Of a stretch of 64,000 nucleotides of DNA, positions 60,014 through 64,000 are shown in pieces (within the stretch, counting starts at the first letter, position 1; every line of letters starts with the position of its first letter). The position numbers were made by a program, and so were the translations under genes. Origin of the DNA: Andreprevotia sp. IGB-42 (lineage in GTDB: Bacteria > Pseudomonadota > Gammaproteobacteria > Burkholderiales > Chitinibacteraceae); the NCBI RefSeq assembly GCF_009848685.1, contig NZ_WXTX01000005.1, forward strand, positions 186,001 to 250,000. Reading direction: 5' to 3'. The notes below the pieces were generated by a model. That model did not search any database and was not told the origin of the DNA. It saw nothing but the letters and a program-made list of their open reading frames with translations.

Positions 60014-60039
60014 AAAAGCCGACCTTTCGGTCGGCTTTT
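60014..60039 (-). terminator. terminator of the small lipoprotein gene
   Basis: AAAAGCCGACC, loop TTTC, GGTCGGCTTTT, beyond the minus-strand stop at 60057. Confidence 0.9.
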
Positions 60040-60056
60040 ACAACGCTCGCTGGCTA

Positions 60057-60254
60057 TTACTGAGCAGCGGAAGCGTCGGAAGCAACAGCTTCCGAAGCAG
60101 CAGCTTCAACCGGAGCGGAAGCAACTTCCGAAGCAGCAGCTTCAACCGGAGCGGAAGCTTCAACAACAGCCGAAGCTTCAACAGGAGCTTCAGTCTTGGA
60201 GCAAGCAGCCAGGCCAAGAGCGATCAGAGCAGCAACGAGCAGAGTCTTGTTCAT
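60057..60254 (-). CDS. small repetitive lipoprotein
   Basis: A 65-residue lipoprotein. Signal MNKTLLVAALIALGLAAC with lipobox L-A-A-C (Cys18), then a tail made almost only of Ala, Ser, Glu, Val and Pro in repeats such as VEASA and VEAAASE (SAPVEAAASEVASAPVEAAA). The repeats are also exact on the DNA level (GAAGCAGCAGCTTC units). It resembles Neisserial-type small surface lipoproteins of low complexity; no activity can be inferred. AGGTAATTACA precedes the start. Confidence 0.8.
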   Translation of the reverse strand: MNKTLLVAALIALGLAACSKTEAPVEASAVVEASAPVEAAASEVASAPVEAAASEAVASDASAAQ

Positions 60255-60460
60255 TGTAATTACCTTTAGAAATGTAAGTTGGGGCCAAAAACACTAAGCA
60301 ATCGACCATTGATCGATCGCTTGAAATTCGAGCAGTTGACATCACTGACGACCGACGGGGCGAATTCTAACACGTTCTGTCGGAAAAACTAGCGGATTTG
60401 CCAGCTGATGGTGCGTTGCGGCGGCTTCAATTGCAACCGATTGTAAACACCGCGCCCCGC

Positions 60461-60967
60461 CTAGATTTCCAGCCTGCGCCAAGCGCTGGCAGATTCGCTG
60501 ACCTCTTGTAAATATTGACTTTTTTGTTGCAAAAACGCGACGGTAGCCCCATCGCTGCCCGCATTGCCACGTGGCCAATCGTTGTGATGGCGCAGCAGAT
60601 AATGCTGCTTGTCGGCCAGGGTAAACATCTGTTCGTCAGCGCGCACATCCTCGTGCAGCAAAAGCAGCTGCATCTGGTGGCCAAAGCGGTCATTGAGCTG
60701 CAGAAAGCGCGGTGCATCGCTGGCAATGTATTCTGGCTGGCGGGCAATCAGTGTCAGCGTGCCGCCTCCGCTCAGAAACGTCCACAGCAATTCACCGTTG
60801 GCACGGCTGCCCAGATCGGTAGCACGGAAATCATGCTCGTACAGGAACAGGCTGCGGCGCGCGGTGGCCAGCAAGCTGGTGAAGCCGCTGCGGTAGTCGC
60901 TATAGCTGTCAAAGCGGACTGGCGGATCAGCCGGCCACGTGAAGGTAGCCGTAGTCGTAGCATTCAT
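60461..60967 (-). CDS. DUF7931-like hypothetical protein
   Basis: A 168-residue soluble protein. PPVRFDSYSDYRSGFTSLLA, RSLFLYEHDFRATDLGSRAN, LTLIARQPEYIASDAPRFLQ and QYLQEVSESASAWRRLEI suggest a phospholipase D-like half domain without HKD motifs, as in a betaproteobacterial family of unknown function. It overlaps the end of the ribosomal oxygenase gene by 41 bp in another frame, so it is translated from the same mRNA. ATG 60967 is chosen from the codon pattern; longer frames read antisense-like sequence. Confidence 0.7.
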   Translation of the reverse strand: MNATTTATFTWPADPPVRFDSYSDYRSGFTSLLATARRSLFLYEHDFRATDLGSRANGELLWTFLSGGGTLTLIARQPEYIASDAPRFLQLNDRFGHQMQLLLLHEDVRADEQMFTLADKQHYLLRHHNDWPRGNAGSDGATVAFLQQKSQYLQEVSESASAWRRLEI

Positions 60968-62045
60968 ACAGTGTGTCCAGCACGGTGTCGTCGTAATCGC
61001 CCGGCGGCAGCGCGCGGGCATTGGCCAATTGTTGCAGCACCGACATTGCCTCGGCCGCGCATTCCAGCAATTCGCCATTGATATAGATATGCTCGGCATC
61101 GAACAGCATCTGGCTTTTCAGATCGAGCGCGATGCCATGTTCGGCAACGGCCTCGGCAAAGTCATCGAAATCCAGTGCGTCGTCCGGTGCCTCGTACACC
61201 ACGTGCGATTTGGGCTCGGTGAAGTATTCGCCGATGAAGCGCTGCACGGTGGCATCGTCCCAACTGATTTGCTGCAGCATCGCCTGGATGCTGCCGACAA
61301 AATCGGCATCAATACGTGCCGGTGTCGCGGTGGCAGCGCGGCCCGGATCGCTCAGCATGCCATCCAGTTGCAGGTTATCCCCGAGGAATTCCAGGAAGCG
61401 ACTAGCAACTTCCTGCGTTTTGGGAGCGCGGAAGCCGATCGAATATGTCATGCCCGGGTCGAGCGCCACACCGTGGTGTGCATACTTGGGCGGCAGGTAC
61501 AGCATGTCGCCATGTTCCAGCACCCATTCCTGCTCGGACTGGAAATCCTTCAAGACGCGGATCGGCGCATCCTCGACAAAGTTGCCTGCATCGTCGCTGG
61601 AGATCTGCCAGCGCTTGCGCCCGCCTACCTGTAGCAAAAATACATCATATGAATCGTAGTGCGGCCCCACGCTGCCGCCGGGCGGCGCGTACGAGATCAT
61701 CAGGTCGTCCAGCCGGGTATAGGGCAGGAAATTGAAACGGTATAAAAGTTCGGAAACATGGTCCACATGCTGGTTCACGTTCTGTACCAGTACGGTCCAG
61801 TCCGATGCCGGCAAACGGTTGAAACGCGTGGGCCGGAACGGGCCATGCTCCATGTGCCAGCGGCCATCGCGGCATTCGATCAGCCGGCTTTCCACGTCGT
61901 CGCGCACCGCCAATTCGATCAATCGTGTCAGATCGATCAGCTCCGGGAAATCAGTCACAGCCTGACGGATCAGCAGTGGCTTTTTTTGCCAGTATTCGTC
62001 CAGAAATTGTTGCGGGCTCATCCCGCCAAGCAGTTGTAGTGACAT
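60927..62045 (-). CDS. roxA: ribosomal protein L16 arginine hydroxylase (YcfD/RoxA)
   Basis: A 372-residue Fe(II)/2-oxoglutarate oxygenase of the JmjC-cupin type that hydroxylates an arginine of ribosomal protein L16. FLDEYWQKKPLLIRQAV is the N-terminal signature. PGGSVGPHYDSYDVFLLQVG gives iron ligands His129 and Asp131, and LPPKYAHHGVAL the third (His190 or His191), a spacing equal to YcfD. GRKRWQI binds the co-substrate. The C-terminal winged-helix part runs to residue 372. Confidence 0.92.
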   Translation of the reverse strand: MSLQLLGGMSPQQFLDEYWQKKPLLIRQAVTDFPELIDLTRLIELAVRDDVESRLIECRDGRWHMEHGPFRPTRFNRLPASDWTVLVQNVNQHVDHVSELLYRFNFLPYTRLDDLMISYAPPGGSVGPHYDSYDVFLLQVGGRKRWQISSDDAGNFVEDAPIRVLKDFQSEQEWVLEHGDMLYLPPKYAHHGVALDPGMTYSIGFRAPKTQEVASRFLEFLGDNLQLDGMLSDPGRAATATPARIDADFVGSIQAMLQQISWDDATVQRFIGEYFTEPKSHVVYEAPDDALDFDDFAEAVAEHGIALDLKSQMLFDAEHIYINGELLECAAEAMSVLQQLANARALPPGDYDDTVLDTLYECYDYGYLHVAG

Positions 62046-62123
62046 CGCGCTATACAGAAGAAAAAATCAGAAAAGAATTTGAAACACAGTGCCTCCATTA
62101 TCGCACCAACCGAGGAGACGCCG

Positions 62124-62597
62124 ATGTTGAATCCTGGCCTCGCAGCACCCGATTTCGAATTACCCGATGCCCGCATGGAAATGGTACGGCTTGGCGACTT
62201 CCGCGGCCGTCATCATGTGGTGCTGTATTTCTTCAATCGTGATCACTCGCCCGGCGGCGTGATCGAGGCGGTGGAATTCAGCGATCGTACCTCCGTGTTC
62301 AGGCAGCACGATACCGTGGTGCTGGGCGTGAGCCTCGATGACTGCATGGCGCACGAGATTTTTTGCGACGAAGAGGGCATCGAGTTCGACCTGCTCTCCG
62401 ATCCGGAGGGCGAAGTCAGCCGGCTTTACCATGCAGTAAAAGAATGGGAAGTGCAGGGCATGGTAAAATTCGGCGTTGAGCGTTCGACCTTCGTGATCGA
62501 CAAGGACGGCGTGATCCGCCATGCGCTGTATCACGTCCAGCCCAAAGGGCACGCTGCGGAAGTGCTCTCTCTCGTCAAACAGCTAGGAAAATCTTAG
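62124..62597 (+). CDS. peroxiredoxin (BCP-like) without peroxidatic Cys
   Basis: A 157-residue thioredoxin-fold protein of the AhpC/BCP family. LNPGLAAPDFELPDARMEMV, VVLYFFNRDHSPGGVIEAVE, TVVLGVSLDDCMAHEIFCDE and ERSTFVIDKDGVIRHALYHV are typical, but the peroxidatic Cys of the T-P-G-C motif is Gly45 (codon GGC) and the Thr three residues before it is Ser42. Only Cys at about 74 and 81 remain. Peroxidase activity by the normal route is therefore unlikely. ATG 62124 follows GAGGAG. slyD starts directly behind the stop. Confidence 0.85.
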   Translation: MLNPGLAAPDFELPDARMEMVRLGDFRGRHHVVLYFFNRDHSPGGVIEAVEFSDRTSVFRQHDTVVLGVSLDDCMAHEIFCDEEGIEFDLLSDPEGEVSRLYHAVKEWEVQGMVKFGVERSTFVIDKDGVIRHALYHVQPKGHAAEVLSLVKQLGKS

Positions 62598-63077
62598 ATG
62601 CAAATCGCCAAAAACAGCGTCGTCACGCTCCATTACGAAATGTTCGATGTCGAGGGCAAGCTGCTCGACAAGACCGAAGAACCGATCGCCTACCTGCATG
62701 GCGGTTACGACAATATCCTGCCATTGGTAGAGGAAGCGCTGGAAGGCAAGACTGTTGGTGATGTGGTTGAAGTCTCCATGGAAGCCGATGATGCATTCGG
62801 CGAATACGAGCCGGAACTGGTGCGCCAGGAAGAGCGCAGCGTGTTCCCGATGCCGGTTGAAGTGGGCCTGATGTTCGAAGGTGAAGACGATGCCACCGGC
62901 GAAGTGCTGCTGTTCCGCGTCACCGAAATCGACGGCGACAAGGTGACCGTGGATGGCAACCATCCGTTTGCCGGCATCAAGATCGTGTTCAAGGCCACCG
63001 TGAGCGAAGTGCGTGCTGCAAGCAAGGAAGAACTGGATCATGGCCATGTGCACGGTGCACACGGCCATCACCACTGA
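62598..63077 (+). CDS. slyD: FKBP-type peptidyl-prolyl isomerase SlyD
   Basis: A 159-residue cytoplasmic chaperone and prolyl isomerase. NSVVTLHYEMFDVEGKLLDK and PIAYLHGGYDNILPLVEEAL form the FKBP core; the insert-in-flap domain (about 70-125) holds DDAFGEYEPELV and FPMPVEVGLMFEG. The metal-binding tail is short: HGHVHGAHGHHH. It lies directly behind the peroxiredoxin gene and ends the operon at a strong terminator. Confidence 0.95.
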   Translation: MQIAKNSVVTLHYEMFDVEGKLLDKTEEPIAYLHGGYDNILPLVEEALEGKTVGDVVEVSMEADDAFGEYEPELVRQEERSVFPMPVEVGLMFEGEDDATGEVLLFRVTEIDGDKVTVDGNHPFAGIKIVFKATVSEVRAASKEELDHGHVHGAHGHHH

Positions 63078-63140
63078 TACGACACGATGATCGGTAAGGT
63101 TGGCGCGCATTTCATGCGCTGATCACACCGTCCGTAAGAA

Positions 63141-63168
63141 AAGAGCGCCTGGGGGCGCTCTTTTTTTG
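63141..63168 (+). terminator. terminator of the peroxiredoxin-slyD operon
   Basis: AAGAGCGCC, loop TGGG, GGCGCTCTT, followed by a run of Ts. Confidence 0.9.
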
Positions 63169-63301
63169 TAAAAAATATTCGTTGCGCGTCAACCGTTTGA
63201 GCGTGTGTTGCGTTGCCTGCAATGTTTCATTCATCTGCGTTTGTTTTTTCTGTAACAAACCGCCTCTAGGCTGCCGCCTCGTTACCCCAACGAGGTCCGA
63301 C

Positions 63302-64000
63302 ATGAAACGCCTTATCCTGAGCGCGCTGGCTTGCAGCGTACTGGCCGCCTGCAATTCCAGCGACAGCAGTTCCACGCCCACCCCGGCTCCCACCACCGCA
63401 CCGACTGCAGCACCAGAGACGCAAGCGAAGAACGTGATCTTCTTCCTGGGTGACGGCATGGGCATTGCCACCACCACCGCAGCGCGCATCTATGCAGTCG
63501 GTGAAGATGGCGAGCTGACCATGGATACGCTGCCGGAAAGCGCCTTTATCAAGACGTATTCCAATGATGCGATGGTGACCGACTCGGCCCCCTCGATGGC
63601 TGCCTACATGACCGGCGTGAAGATGAACAACGAAGTCATCTCCATGAGCCCGGAAACCAAGGCCATGGATCCCACCAAGGATCTGACCAGCAACTGTGGC
63701 AGCGGCAACGGCAAGCCGGTGGAAACCATCCTGGAAATCGCCAAGGCACAGGGTCTGTCCACCGGTGTGGTCACCACCACCCGCGTCACGCATGCCACAC
63801 CGGCTGCAACCTATTCGCACGTTTGCCACCGCGATGCGGAAAACGATATCGCCGCGCAGTTCGTGCCGGGTGGTGCCGGTTTCAACAGCAAGCTGGGTGA
63901 TGGCGTCGATGTATTGCTGGGCGGCGGCCGCCAGTTCTTCCAGACCGTTGCCGCGGGCGGCAAGCGTGCCGATAGCCGTGACCTGATTGCAGAGCTCAAG
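63302..64000 (+). CDS. phoA: alkaline phosphatase lipoprotein, 5' part
   Basis: The first 233 codons of a gene running off the right edge. Signal with lipobox SVLAAC (Cys17), a Ser/Thr/Pro linker, then the alkaline phosphatase core: NVIFFLGDGMGIATTTAARI (metal Asp) and MVTDSAPSMAAYMTGVKM, where Ser in T-D-S-A-P-S is the phosphorylated nucleophile. VVTTTRVTHATPAATYSHV follows with metal-binding His. The enzyme releases phosphate from esters at the cell surface. CGAGGTCCGAC precedes the ATG. I see no clear Pho box upstream. Confidence 0.93.
   Translation, partial: MKRLILSALACSVLAACNSSDSSSTPTPAPTTAPTAAPETQAKNVIFFLGDGMGIATTTAARIYAVGEDGELTMDTLPESAFIKTYSNDAMVTDSAPSMAAYMTGVKMNNEVISMSPETKAMDPTKDLTSNCGSGNGKPVETILEIAKAQGLSTGVVTTTRVTHATPAATYSHVCHRDAENDIAAQFVPGGAGFNSKLGDGVDVLLGGGRQFFQTVAAGGKRADSRDLIAELK

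Noticed and set aside
63170-63301. Pho box before the alkaline phosphatase gene
   Set aside because: CTGTAAC occurs once near 63250, but the second half-site at 11 bp spacing is absent.

Overview
The window is GC-rich chromosomal DNA of a Gram-negative bacterium, most likely a betaproteobacterium of the Neisseriales/Chromobacteriaceae type. The evidence is an ssrA gene with the tag ANDETYALAA, an mtaD-like/ubiG/gph cluster, lipoprotein and RND-pump genes, and proteobacterial-style PotE, Zur, SlyD and YcfD/RoxA homologues. Genus cannot be fixed from this sequence. There are no tRNA or rRNA genes, no CRISPR array and no intact insertion sequence.

Layout. 1-4.6 kb: the start of a ppk2 gene, potE, and zur divergent from a NicO/DUF1007 pair that resembles the ZevB/ZevA zinc uptake system. 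4.8-11.2 kb: an accessory island of interbacterial toxins. It holds a lysozyme-like effector with a tightly coupled membrane-anchored immunity candidate, a polymorphic toxin whose C-terminal nuclease-like domain is decayed, and three displaced toxin modules, two of them followed by immunity genes. A 456-bp direct repeat and a stray fghA fragment show how the array was built. 11.2-15.3 kb: formaldehyde detoxification (fghA, adhC), a LysR regulator and two unknown genes.

15.8-23.3 kb is the most interesting part. A 61-residue peptide with a class II microcin leader (ends in GA) is followed by a CvaA-type membrane fusion protein, a C39-peptidase ABC exporter (CvaB type), a divergent SelO/YdiU-fold pseudokinase-like protein, a HlyC-like acyltransferase that lacks the catalytic His, and an erythromycin-esterase-fold protein that lacks the usual Glu residues. 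The gene content resembles siderophore-microcin clusters (mchC/mchD, mceJ/mceI), but no siderophore glycosylation gene and no obvious immunity gene are present. I infer a modified, exported ribosomal peptide of unknown chemistry.

23.4-50.5 kb is mostly housekeeping and stress functions: a glpQ lipoprotein, a TPR glycosyltransferase, a SulP permease, an RND efflux operon, ribH under an FMN riboswitch, purA, the Ku/LigD end-joining pair, two DUF4142 proteins, a PRC-barrel protein, an ADP/ATP-dependent NAD(P)H-hydrate dehydratase and a histidine phosphatase. 50.9-53.9 kb holds ssrA and then three paralogous small secreted proteins, each with three L-V-x-[FY]-S-Q-R-A repeats. Each has its own terminator and the same 47-bp upstream element. 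A gyrB fragment is lodged between copies 2 and 3, and a LysR gene starts 13 bp from the third element.

53.9-64 kb: the LysR gene, a thioesterase, an acryloyl-CoA reductase-like enzyme, gph-ubiG, DUF4337, an MtaD-like deaminase, a repetitive small lipoprotein, the ribosomal oxygenase, a peroxiredoxin without its peroxidatic Cys, slyD, and the start of an alkaline phosphatase lipoprotein. All assignments come from reading the translated sequence against remembered family motifs; no database search was run.
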